NCBI GenBank assembly: GCA_951640195.1
Contig: OX621170.1
Coordinates: 1,984,001-2,048,000 of the forward strand
Source of the DNA: Porpolomopsis calyptriformis
Taxonomy: Eukaryota; Basidiomycota; Agaricomycetes; Agaricales; Hygrophoraceae
Length of the DNA: 64,000 nucleotides
Direction: 5' to 3'
In this document: piece by piece, positions 12,236-22,621 of the stretch
Position numbering within the stretch: the stretch's first letter is position 1
Layout: each line of letters starts with the position of its first letter
The notes under the pieces: generated by a model
What the model was told of the DNA's origin: nothing
The model's database searches: none
What the model saw: the letters and a program-made list of their open reading frames with translations, nothing else
Position numbers and translations under genes: made by a program

Positions 12236-13427
12236 ATGAAATTTTCAGCCTTTTCTCTCCTTGCGGGGCTTCTCCTTTCTGCCTCCTTCACCCCTTCTGC
12301 CGCGTTTGAAAGAGGCCTTGCTTGGGCTACCAACAACCAATTTGTTTCTAACAGGATTACACACAATCCTCTCGTTCGATGGTACCACCGTCAGTATCTC
12401 CCCCTCTCAGCTAGATCACAACACAACTTTTGTCTCAGATTGGCAGGATGGTGTTGTCCCTAATATGCCCAGTGATGTCGAATTTGTGCCTATGTTTTGG
12501 GGTCCCAAGTATTGGGGAGAATGGGACAACAACCTCAACCGGATGAGGCAATGGCCTCCCAAACACCTTATGGCCTTCAACGAACCGGACATTGATGGCC
12601 AATCCAACATGAATCCCTACTATGCCGCTCAGTTGTACATGGAGCAGATCTTTCCGTGGTCGCACAAGGGGACGATCCTCGTCAGCCCTGCAATCGTTTG
12701 GAATCTTAATTGGATGGCCACCTTTCTCAATGAGGTCCACAACAAGGGAGGCCATGTCGATAGAATCGCCCTCCACTGGTTCGTTTTTTATTATTACCCA
12801 ATTCACAATCGAGTCGATCTACTGATCCGTATTCCCCTCAGGTACGGTTCCTGGAACAATATAGCAGGATTCAAATCATTCGTGCAAACCGCCCATGCTC
12901 GCTTCGGCAAAGAAATCTGGATCACCGAGATAGGCATTACATCCCACTCCTACCCCTCCACATGGCAAGTAAAGAGTTTCATGATGAACGCGGTCAATTG
13001 GATGGAAGAACAGTATTACATCCAGCGTGTTGCCTGGTTTGGTCAGTTCAGTCCTCTCGTCTCTCTCATACACTTACCAGGTTTCGTTGTTCTAATTCCA
13101 GGATGCTTCGAATCGGACCGCCCCCCCGATTATTTCGCCTCTGCCAAAAATGCCCTATTAAAGCCTGGCGGGACACTCTCCGATCTCGGTTTCTGGTTAG
13201 TGACTACTCGTCTTTGAGAACTAGACCCATCCAATCCATTGCTCAACGTCCATAGGTACGTTTACACGTATCATCCGAACAAGCGTAGCATTAGCGCCCG
13301 CCACCGCATTCTTTCGCGCCAAGAAGAGCCTGACGACACCAATCAAAACGCGACCGCCGTGCATTGTGACGACATTTGCCAGAAGCGCGAGGCTCAGATC
13401 GCGGAATATCTGGCTTCTATTGCGTAA
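12236..13427 (+). CDS. GH128 (Asl1-like) secreted beta-1,3-glucanase
   Basis: Five exons are resolved: 12236-12389, 12439-12778, 12842-13041, 13102-13195 and 13256-13427, with introns of 49, 63, 60 and 60 nt. Joining them restores the family core. A signal peptide (LLAGLLLSASFTPSAAF) is followed by RGLAWATNNQF, then WYHHWQDG across intron 1, FVPMFWGPKYWGEW, AFNEPDIDGQSNM, then ALHWYGSW across intron 2, WITEIGI, and RVAWFGCFE across intron 3. In GH128 the Glu of NEP and the Glu of TEIG are the acid/base and nucleophile; both are present. The enzyme would cleave beta-1,3-glucan in the cell wall, either during own-wall remodelling or against other fungi. The C-terminal tail beyond YVYTYHP is basic then polar and not part of the barrel. 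Confidence 0.92.
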
Positions 13428-14100
13428 AGCCATGGATCATTCGATACCCCTTGATTATACACTTTTTTTCTCCCACTCATAGATTGTCTTTTTCTTTTTC
13501 GGTCGGTTGCCGCCTAGGGATTCGCTTGACGAAGTGCGCGCTACTGCCGAATTATGCTCGGCGGGGCCGTTATCGTTACTCTTAACCTAGTTTTGCACTC
13601 ACCTGCTGGTCCTCATATCGTTCATTTTTAACACTGCAATTCATACCCACTTACCATTTTATCCTTCTGCCTCTGATTTGGCTTCTTCCATCATTGCATA
13701 TTGGACCCGAAATAGATTTATTAATGTCAATTGCAAACGCAGCAATGGTGCGAGTTTGTGGTGCCATAAACCACTGACAGCATTCATGATATGTAGGATT
13801 ACGAATGCATGATCAGTCTTCCAATATTCGACTTAGTGCCCTGCCAATATAGTTGGAGACAAAGAAGGTCAGGGAACAAATTGCAATGGATGGGAATGCA
13901 CCGAGGATAAATGTGTTGGGATTCAGTGGATCTAGTTTGTCGTTAGCTACGAGACAGTTCACTCGTAACAACCAAATGCTATTTGGACCGACAAAATCCA
14001 ACACACCTCGGGCGACAACAGATTAGAAAATAACAGACCACCTCAATCTTGCATGGCGAATGAGAATAATAGTATGAGCTAGAGAAGAGAAGGGGGTTGA
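13428..14100. other. Intergenic
   Basis: This is the 3' flank of the glucanase gene. A minus-strand frame at 13813-14004 contains a hydrophobic stretch (ICSLTFFVSNYIG) and might be the last exon of the decayed transporter to its right; otherwise nothing is recognised. Confidence 0.35.
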
Positions 14101-15200
14101 GCTTAAGCAGTTATTGTCACCCGTGTTCCGCCATCGAGGATTACAAGTTACCTGATACGAGCGAAATGACTAACCTATATTCAGTATGAGGCTGGATTGA
14201 ACAGCTGAACATACAGTTGTAGTTGCCATCAGTAGACACTTTAGGTTGCAAGTTTCCAACAATTTTGAAACCAGGTTACGGCGAAGCATGACCAGATGGA
14301 CGAGTTAATACCAATGCATTAACTCATTCATCTGGTCGAACTTTGCGGTTGCCCAATTTTAAAATTGTTGCGAACTTCTAATCAATGAAGTAACTGACAA
14401 GACCGGAGTGTCAGTATCAGAGCAATAGATTCAGGAAACAAAAATTCTTACCAGATGATGGGGATATACAAATAGTCAGCTTTCAGCTTCAATGTGAAGC
14501 GATGGCTATCTATAGCGGAATGGGTACAAAGAATCGGAACATGCCCCTGGTTCCCATTGATGGCGTTTCCTTCGGCAAAGAGTTTTCGGGTTAGACTACC
14601 GCAGACGGTGGCTTGCTAGGTATGTTATTGGGGTTACTGCTGAATGCAAATATTGGTTCCATAGACAGTAAAACTTCCCTTTGATGGTCGACGATCGAGT
14701 TCATAAAGACTGGATGGCCTTTAGCGTGTATCCTAATTTTCAAATAAAACCTCGACGCACCGAAGTTGAACATCCACCCAACAAGGGTCGGTGAAGGCTG
14801 GGCACGGAAGAGGCTTAGTATCTAATTAGAAGGCGGCAATTTAATGCGACGATGGGCCTGACTGAGAGAATCTTGGGGTAACAAATTTGTATTAGGAGTG
14901 TGCCAGCACGCGAGAGGTTTTAGCTGAACAAGACGAAATAGATGTCTCCATCAGCATTCCAGGATGGATGAACCCGCCGATCAGTTGAACAGATAGCCGG
15001 ATGATGAACTGTAAACCAGTCATGGCAAAGAGCACCGAAGAAGAGGGAGCATGTAAAGGAATTAGGGCTGACAGTCTGTCCCGATGCTGAAAGATTAATC
15101 CCAAATACCCATGAGTGGGTAAGTGAGTAATTTGTCGATAGAAATGATGCGCATGGCAACATCACACTGTCAAAAACACCAAATCGCTGTCAGCTTCCAG
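14100..15200 (-). pseudogene. Probable decayed oligopeptide transporter (OPT family)
   Basis: Fragments in order on the minus strand resemble the C-terminal half of fungal OPT transporters. They are LFAMTGLQFIIRLSVQLIGG then FIHPG with NADGDIYFVLFS one frame away (about 15.04-14.92 kb), MNSIVDHQREVLLSMEP (about 14.7 kb; intact relatives have a similar NSIVxNQREILL motif) and LKLKADYLYIPIIW (about 14.5 kb). The fragments change frame and are cut by stops, and I could not build an intact chain. OPT proteins move small peptides across the plasma membrane; this copy looks non-functional. An unusual spliced gene is the alternative, and the family call rests on short motifs. Confidence 0.4.
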
Positions 15201-15645
15201 TGGATCGACAGGGACACGCTTACAATCTGATTTCTCGTCAAGCGAATTCAAGTTGTTTTCTCGATCGCTGTCTGAAGTGACAGGGTGAGGATGCCTCCAG
15301 AGGACGAAGAAGCGAGTGAGGAAAAAAGATAGTTTCTTTTGAAACTAGGGGAAAAGAACATTCTGTAAAAGATAGAGATGAATATCTCCGTGGTAGTAAG
15401 CAAGTATCGGACAGTCTGGTATGTGTAATAACCGCAGAGGTCGAGCTACGTCGCCGAGTATGCAAAGAGGGCAATATGACCATCGTGAAGTACTTGAATT
15501 GAAATTGGCATCTCCAGTTTGCTATTCGCAAAGTTAGCCGCCGACTTGCAGAGCTAGCAGACGAATCAGTCCACAGGAAAGGAAGAAAAACTATTGAATC
15601 TGCATGTAAATGTAGCCATAAATATATATTTAGACTTGTTTCGGG
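15201..15645. other. Intergenic
   Basis: A minus-strand open frame (15238-15531) has no motif I recognise. It could be more of the decayed transporter or simply the 3' flank of VTI1. Confidence 0.35.
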
Positions 15646-16585
15646 CTAACGGACAAGTTTGAACCAAAGGATGATCACGATCAACGCGACAAAGACAATG
15701 CCTATGACAGTCATAACGACACGTTGCTGGTACATTCTATTGCATTAAATGAAGGATATAAGACGAATAGAAATGACGGGGAAAAAAAGCGAATTTACCG
15801 AAAAATCATTTTCTTGATTGTGCCAGAAGCATGATCGACTGAAGTGTCCGCGGTGTGAAGCTGGCAAAGTCAAGAGTAAGAGAGCAGTTGATATGGCAGA
15901 GAGGTGACGAACTATGTCTCGGGTATTTTCGATCTGCTCCCTCTGACCCCTTAGGCTCACCAAAATATCTGTTCCTTGTTCCTCGGTTTCTAGAGCGATC
16001 CTCTGAGAGTCCATCAGCCTTCGAGAGCTGTTTGAGAGGACGTCGACTCCGGCCAATAGACGAGTGCGATCAGTTGTTGGGCCGTACGGTTCATCAGAGC
16101 TGGGAGCGACGTCTAGTAAATCGGAACGAGCAAGTTGGGTGTGCATGTCTTTTGATAGCTTCTTGCATTGAGTTATTTCCGCCTTGAGGGATCTCAGCCG
16201 TTTTTGGTACTGAGGTTTGATGGATCGGGGTAAGCCCCGAATCTCAATTTCCATTTGTGAGACCTGTGGGGAGTCAAGAGATCATATTAACTTTGGCAGC
16301 CCAATGACGCACCAACTCGTCCGCCTCGTCCAATTCCATCTCAACTTTCCTCAGAGAGGCCTTCCTCTTCTCTAGAAAGCAAAATTAGCCCATTAAGAAC
16401 CGCGAAAAATCAGTGATTGCTTACCTCCACGCTCGTCCTGAACTTTTCCATCAAGTCTTTGTCTGATAGTCTGCAGAATATTTTGAAGGTCCTGAAACAA
16501 AGGCTATATGAATGACTGAACCAACACTCCGTAAGATGCTAACCTGCTCATATGCATCGAAAAGCCTGTCTGGTGAATCTTCCAT
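15646..16585 (-). CDS. VTI1: v-SNARE Vti1
   Basis: Vti1 is a Qb-SNARE in the Golgi, endosome and vacuole fusion complexes. Start ATG at 16585. Exons join as MEDSPDRLFDAYEQ, DLQNILQTIRQRLDGKVQ, KRKASLRKVEMELDEADEL, then a long exon from VSQMEIEIRGLPRS. An intron at 15861-15912 restores ENTRDILHTADTSVDHASG, and an intron at 15737-15798 joins KKMIFR to MYQQRVVMTVIGIVFVALIV, ending in FKLVR and TAG at 15646-15648. The three expected parts are present: an N-terminal helical (Habc-like) region, the SNARE motif with its central Gln-containing layer (RGQREQIENTRD), and a single C-terminal membrane anchor. Length (about 220 residues) is normal. It diverges from the Mpv17-family gene with 168 bp between the starts. 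Confidence 0.93.
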
Positions 16586-16753
16586 GGTGGTGGCGCGTCG
16601 CTGGTGCTACGGAAGCACGTGCTCAGAGGTATAAAGCCTCTTATTCTTCGCATTTTACAGTCCAAGGGTTGGATGGCATCCCTTCTTCGAGCTTACAAGT
16701 GCGACAATATTCCTCAATCAGACTGTTCTTCCCTTCATTGACCGCTTGAATGC
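16586..16753. promoter_or_regulatory. Shared divergent promoter, VTI1 / Mpv17-family gene
   Basis: Only 168 bp separate the two start codons, so both promoters must lie here or overlap the genes. I see no clear TATA box; pyrimidine-rich stretches are present. Confidence 0.5.
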
Positions 16754-17684
16754 ATGCCGGAAAACCACTCACTCAGTGCCGCCCTCTTGCGACGACCCAT
16801 GCTTGCCCAATGCAGTACCGCATTTATTTTATTCGGTGCCGGGGATGTAATAGCGCAGCAGGGGATTGAGAAGAAGGGTAGAAACCACGACGTGAGTTCG
16901 TTTTTATTCACTCGCTCACAGTTTGTGCGTGACTTCGCGTCGCATTTCCTGTAGTTCATGCGTACCGCCAGATTGTCATTTTACGGCGGTGAGAGATAGC
17001 TGCACAACGGCCACTTCTGTATATCGAATTATCAAGTATAGGTGTAATTTTTGGACCGTTCTTAACCCGATGGTACCAATTCCTTCACAGGATCAACTTC
17101 TCCACGCCGACCAAGGCTGTGATCTACAGAGTAGTGCTCTTTCGCGCCGTGATCGTTTCTTGTTTCTAATATCTTTCACCGGAAAAGGTGTATCTCGATC
17201 AAGCCGTTCTTACACCAGGTCTGCATTTACAATACCGATGGTTACTCCCGACGATCGATCTGATTTTTGCAGTGGCTGTCAGTTTTTTCTTTGGTTCGAT
17301 GACCCTGCTTGAAGGCGGGAGCCTGTCAGAGGCTCAGAATCGCATTCGGACGGTATGTACAACAGGGTTATTCTCCGTATGCAGCTGAACGAGCATGCCA
17401 CACTTTGCAGGCATATTTACCCACCCTTCTTCGTAATTGGTGCGCCCAGGTTATCCGGAATGTGCTGATGTGACATACTTACTTGACTCCCAGGGGGGTA
17501 TTTATACCCACACAAATAATAAATTTTGCGCTTGTTCCTCATCACCTCCGATTCGTGTTCGTCGGAATTGTCAGTCTGTTTTGGAGTAAGTTCTCAATCC
17601 GAACTTTGTGCCCCAATTCTGACTTTCATAGACACATATTTGAGCGCGGTCAATGCACAACAGCAAATTGTGAACATTGAGTGA
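16754..17684 (+). CDS. Mpv17/PMP22/Sym1-family membrane protein
   Basis: Exons join as MPENHSLSAALLRRPMLAQC then STAFILFGAGDVIAQQ, then after introns FMRTARLSFYGG, VIFGPFLTRWYQFLHRINF, VYLDQAVLTPG, FFFGSMTLLEGGSLSEA, FIPTQIINFALVPHHLRFVF and finally TYLSAVNAQQQIVNIE with TGA at 17682-17684. The motifs GDVIAQQ, RWYxFL, DQAVxTP, GSMTLLEG and the C-terminal W-P-x-Q-like FIPTQIINFxLVPxHxR block are diagnostic of the family. Members are four-helix proteins of the inner mitochondrial or peroxisomal membrane, linked to metabolite homeostasis and stress growth; substrate is uncertain. At least six introns of about 50-60 nt are needed, including one that removes an in-frame TAA after YR. The sequence looks intact. 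Confidence 0.9.
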
Positions 17685-17873
17685 TGATGCGACGGTTTTT
17701 TGCATTGATGACGGTCGCTTAGATAATGATGGAAACGTGATTCTAATTGCTGTATCCGGCTGTCTCAAGCAAACTGGTTGTCTTTAACCGTCCATCTCTT
17801 TTCCCCCATTCCCATCCTCCACCTTCCGCTATCTCTTCGTCGGCGTGCAGGTCCACAGTCATTTGGTCTCGCT

Positions 17874-18927
17874 ATGGGAGGAAAACTTTACAACCTTCTT
17901 GGTGTTAATCTTCCTTTTGATTCCCAACATAAATTGGTTACTTCTCGTGTTTTCTCCCCTATCTTCCTCGCATCCATCCGGCTGTCCCTCGCGTTCTACA
18001 CTCTTTTCACGTCGATTTTTATCCTCGTTTGGGAAATTGTCGTCACTCATGACGCAAAATCGTACGTTCCCGTTCCCGTTCGTATCTACTACTGTGGCAT
18101 CACACATAGTTTCTAGTTATTTTTCTTATTTCACGGATCTCACATACATCGGATTATGCGCTTATTTCTGGGCTACGGGCATCCACACCCTCCTGTACGC
18201 AAGAAGGAACATGAAGAGCTATCCCCTACAACACTGGCCCCGCTTTCTCCAGTTTTTACATCTCTTACTCTTCTCCACAGTTACTACCTTTCGTACGTCT
18301 CTTCCCCGGCTTTTCTTTACCATATTGAACGTCTTTTGCAGCACTACTTGTCACGGCTGTATATTGGAGTCTGCTTGCGGGCTCAAGTACCTTTGCTACC
18401 CCATATTCATGTCAGCTCTACCCTCTGATTTGATCGTCTTTACATCACTGATTGATCTTTGCAAATTGCATTTTAAATAGCATGGACCAATATCTCCCGC
18501 CATCTCCTTAACTCGGTTTTTGTACTATTCGAGGTTATATTTACAAACGTGGGACCAGCGCCATGGATCCACCTACTTCTCGTCGTTGCCATCGGCGAAA
18601 GCTATCTGGGTGTAGCTTACATCACTAACAAGACCCAAGGATTTTACAGTATGTCGTCTCATCCCTTTCTGTCACTCCCCCGTCCTTCATTTACACATTT
18701 CCTCAGCATACAACTTTTTGAACCCTCAAAAGCAACATGCTTTTCTTGCGGTCTACATCATCGGGATTATGCTCGCAGCGTGTGTTATTTTCGTGCTCAT
18801 CCGACTTCTATGCATGCTTCGTGAACGGCTCCTAACTTCTAACCGCAAACAAGAGAAGGTGTTGCCTCCGGAAGCGATAGACGACTGGGAGAAAGTTGAA
18901 AGACCTGGGTCACCTTCGGCGGTTTAA
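17874..18927 (+). CDS. FAR-17a/AIG1-like multi-pass membrane protein
   Basis: The start at 17874 gives MGGKLYNLLGVNLPFDSQHK. Introns (for example 18062-18116, GTACGT to TTTCTAG) restore YFSYFTDLTYIGLCAYFWAT, TFPLLVTAVYWSLLAGSS, SSWTNISRHLLNSVFVLFE, PAPWIHLLLVVAIGESYLG and FLNPQKQHAFLAVYIIGIM, ending in a polar tail (DDWEKVERPGSPSAV) at TAA 18925-18927. The FTxLTYIGL block, the conserved NxxRHLLNSVF motif and about six membrane segments match the FAR-17a/AIG1-like family; human relatives hydrolyse FAHFA lipids with a membrane-buried Thr and His. Both a Thr in the first block and the RH motif are present, so activity is plausible but inferred. Expected in an internal membrane. Confidence 0.85.
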
Positions 18928-19245
18928 ATGAAAGAACTCTTTTCGTACACTTCATGTCCATTCTTTACATCGTGTTGTAAATACGGATCTAATCAACCAA
19001 TTATCATACACGGGCTTCGCTCCACAAGAAGTACTTTCGGTGATCACACTCCGTCCATCGGATCTCGGGCACTGCCCTCGACGCCTTCTCCGTTTCCACC
19101 GCAAAGGAGAGGAGCGGACCAAGGTAACAGTAACAGAAGAAACGGCATGCGACGATGGTTGCCAAAACGAATGGTCTTATAAGAAGGGTCAACTGAGAAC
19201 TGGAAGAAAATATAACAGAACGAACTCACATTTTACCTCTCTAGT
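18928..19245. other. Intergenic
   Basis: This is the 3' flank of the FAR-17a-like gene. Overlapping short frames on both strands lack motifs. Confidence 0.5.
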
Positions 19246-20318
19246 ATGTCAGAGGACAATCCTAACGAACCTTTATTCGACGAGCCGTGTCGACAGTAAG
19301 TTCTTGCCGGTCGCGGAGAAGCGACCGAATGGATGGTCCAATCTTAGCAACTCTGATCCAGTCACTTATCCGCATTCACATTCTTACCAAAACACCTGCA
19401 CGTTGCAAAGACGGCTTCTTATTTCGGCTCCAAATCTGTCCTTCACACCAGCATCGGGTACATTCTCAGTGGCGAACCTGGATGCCTGCCGACCTGGCAA
19501 ATGGTTCTGATACGCCAAAAACTTGAGGCAATCGCGTTGGGTAATTCCTAAATCGATTTTGGAGCTTCGGGTCTTTCCACGAGGCACCCGGTCTATGAGT
19601 CCGTAGTCTTTCACGTACTGAGCTGGTAATGTTTCGCGAACGCTGGAATAGGGTAACAGGGCTGTTAGATGTCTGGGATTACTGGATGGGTGGTGGGGAT
19701 CGCGAAAGGAGGATGACCAGCAGCAACAAGTGGGGAGCTGAAGAGGCTTGTGTCTTATAGACTCCAGAACGAGGCGTTTTACGCGTGACCGCCAATAGAG
19801 GATTTACTAGTCATTTTGGAAATAAGTCGCTTGTGTGGCCATTGAAATAAGTCGCTTGTGTGACCATTGGTTACACACCTCATATCACCAAAGGAATTGT
19901 CGCCAAGGTGGGCTCGGCACGCGTAAGTGAACACTTCAAGTTATCCACAGGGTTTACAACGACCTGTCATCGTACCGTCTTCTGTCGGTACTTCACCGGG
20001 TGGTGAACAAGGCTACGGATCATGGATGTTTTTGGCAGCTCCTACACGGTACTTACGCATTCAATGCATCTTGCCTCTCCACCCGAGACAGAGCTCGAAT
20101 GCAAGCTTCTCGCGATGAACGACCATTCGTTAATGTACGCGATCTGCGAGTTTTGTTGAATGAAATCGTGGGAGAAAGGTTTCAAACTCCGATCATTCAC
20201 GTTGATCACGAGCGGCCACCATCGTCAGTGGCTACGACAAGCGAATTCACGACCCGAGACCTCCCCTTTTCAAGACATCGTTTAGGTCGTCGGTGTCGAC
20301 TATCTCTTCAAGATTTAC
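19246..20318. other. Unassigned coding-like region
   Basis: Three pieces look protein-like but do not assemble. (1) A plus ATG at 19246 encodes MSEDNPNEPLFDEPCR and is followed by a GTAAGT donor. (2) A minus open frame, 19384-19614, reads KDYGLIDRVPRGKTRSSKID and may continue upstream, through a 43-nt candidate intron (GTAATC..CCAG), to a hydrophobic stretch near 19.7 kb. (3) A plus frame from about 19.95 kb reads VYNDLSSYRLLSVLHRVVNK and FVNVRDLRVLLNEIVGERF. No family was recognised for any of them. There may be one small minus gene and one plus gene here. Confidence 0.3.
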
Positions 20319-22396
20319 ATGGGCTGGAACAGATCCTCCACCCAATCATCCAAAGGCGAATTGGAGGAACCCATGTTACCCAGTCAACCTCCACCCCCTA
20401 CGTCCAAACGGAAAGCCGACGATCTGACCGCCCTTGGTGGCCCCACGAAACGGCCAAAAAAAGATGTGAGTGCCGTTTGTGTTAACTATGAACGAGGTTA
20501 CCCATCTCTATGTCAGACAAAGTCAAGCGCTTCCAATAAACGAAAACGTATGTGTTACAACGCGTCTTCCCGGGTTCAACTCCGCTAATCTTTCCTTTCA
20601 AGTTTTCAATGGAGAAGAACTGCCAGGCGGCTTGATGATTTCACGCGTGCCAGGCACGCGTCAGCCAGGATCCGATGCCACGCTACCTCACTCCCTTCCA
20701 ACCCAATTAACCGAGACACTACCTGCAAAAGACAGACCGCCTCCTTCCAAGAAATTTAGAGCGGACACGAATCCCCTTGCACCAGGTGCACGCCCTGTTC
20801 CCAAAGGCAAAGACAGAGAGATTCTATCTACATCCCGTGAGGACCCAGAGGTAGAGGAAGATGTCCGTAGGATGAATTCAGAGGCCGATGATCTCCGTCG
20901 CCTTTCACGCGCAAATGAATCCTCTGCTTCGGCTGTCCATCTTGACTTCAACCCCTCCCCATCCGCTTTGAAACAGAAACAACATCGTCAACAGTGTCAG
21001 CTGTCGTCCTTGGGTAGCCCGCGTGAAGTTCCCCTGAAAGGGCCCCGTGAAGGTCAGCTTCGGCGGAAAAGTTCTTTAGGTATGCGTGGAAAACGGATAA
21101 GCACAAGTTTCGAGGCGACAGGCGTCATTTGTAAGTTTCATTTATTGATTTTTTATCATTCCACAAGATACTCAACCTTGCACAGCCCATCCACATAATT
21201 CCGTATCGGATAGCAGTTTTTATAAGCACATTGACTGTGACTTGCCACCATCTGCACGTGCTCGTCAATTGCTCATTTGGTGCTCTTCACGGGCGATGAC
21301 TAAATTATCTCAATCGGTTGCCGAGTCATCGTCGTCGAAACGAAAGGCAAAGAACGCAGGTAAAGACCCACCACTGTCGGAGAAAGGAGTGGAGGTTTTG
21401 AAAAGTGTAGAGGAGGATGTGATACGGTTGCTGGCGGACAGAAAAATCGACACCAACGTCTTTAGCGGGCCATGTGGATCGAATGAAAAGAAGATGAAGG
21501 AGAATGCGCAGAATGTGCGGAATCGACAATGCAAGGTCACATATACGGCTCAAATCGAACGGTGGGTGATTTTCCGCTAGCGTATGCATATCTTTTTTTT
21601 TTTGGTTATCCTCATCGTGAATGGCTTGTGAATAGTGCGGAAGCGGAAGCGGTTGCTTGGGCAGAAGCAGACCAGTCCTATGATGCTCGCTTGACAGAAC
21701 TAGTCGAAGTTGGTCAACCTTGTGTAACATCTGCGAAGGCAAAAGGCAAACAGCGGGCGGCTTCTCAAGATCCTGAAGACTCCTCACCGCGTATCAACGA
21801 ACTGCCGGAACGTTTTCGGGGAGGTATGGACCTTGCACTGAAGGTACTCGGGGAGGATCATAATGAGCCGACTTTGTTGACTCGCCAGTTGAATGACCTG
21901 GAATTTGAAGTAAATCTACAAGCCATCCTGTTGCATAACTGTTATCACTTATTCTCCCCCCTCCCAGATCGATAGTATCCACGCGTTTGTCAATTCGGCG
22001 GTGCAGTGTATAAATGCTGCAGAGAACCACTTGGACCACCGATTTGCCCTCCTTTCGTTCTCCCTCGCCTCACGCTCCGAATTGATGACACCGCATACAT
22101 TCGATTCCGCTAACGCGGCGGATCCAACGACGTACCTGCCCGCAAGTCTAGTGCGAGCGGAGCCGTATACGACCGACCCACAGGAGTTGTTGCGAGCGTT
22201 GTCAAGGGTGGATGCTGGGCGGCCACCAGGCGAAGTGGGTGATGCGGCAAGGAGGGCGGTAAGAGAGGTGCAGAGGGTGATGACGAATGAGACTGCGGGG
22301 GGTGCGGTGGAGAGGAGATTGACGGAAGTGATGCCGTTGACCCCCAGGAAGATGCCGGGTACGCCAAGGAGGCCGACGACGACGCCTAAACGGTAG
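20319..22396 (+). CDS. DSN1: Kinetochore protein Mis13/Dsn1
   Basis: Dsn1 is a subunit of the Mis12/MIND complex that links inner kinetochore to the Ndc80 microtubule receptor. The N-terminal third is low complexity and basic (PPPPTSKRKADDLTALGG, KKFRADTNPLAPGARPVPKG). The diagnostic core follows: SLGMRGKRISTSFEATGVI, then after an intron at about 21.13 kb a PHNSVSDSSFYKHIDCDLP segment that leads into PSARARQLLIWCSSRAM. Serine/arginine near GMRGKRIS is the region where Aurora B acts in other species. Helical exons follow (EKGVEVLKSVEEDVIRLLAD; LTRQLNDLEFEV), and the C-terminus is rich in TPRK/TPRRP, ending at TAG 22394-22396. The start could be 20319 or the next in-frame ATG at 20373. At least five exons. 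Confidence 0.85.
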
Positions 22397-22621
22397 AAGG
22401 GTGAAGGTGGTTATTCTGCGGATTTTTTGCTCGATCTGTTGTCGGTTTCTTTCTTTCTTTTGGATGTTCTCGAGGGAGCGCGGTGTATTATTATTTATCA
22501 ATCATTGAAAAAAATGCATTTTTTTTTCTTTTGGCCTCGCGTCAGAGTGCCACCGATATTACTGTAAGTCGGAGATCATCGTAACCTTTCCTTCAAGGTT
22601 CATTGGTTCATCGCTCGCCTC
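22397..22621. other. Short intergenic region
   Basis: The 3' flank of the Mis13 gene contains T-rich tracts, including TTTTTTTTC near 22518. The Lon promoter must lie here. Confidence 0.5.

Noticed and set aside
12261..13217. Single long 318-codon frame as the glucanase gene
   Set aside because: It starts from TTG and lacks the signal peptide and the WYHHW motif; the five-exon model restores the family core.
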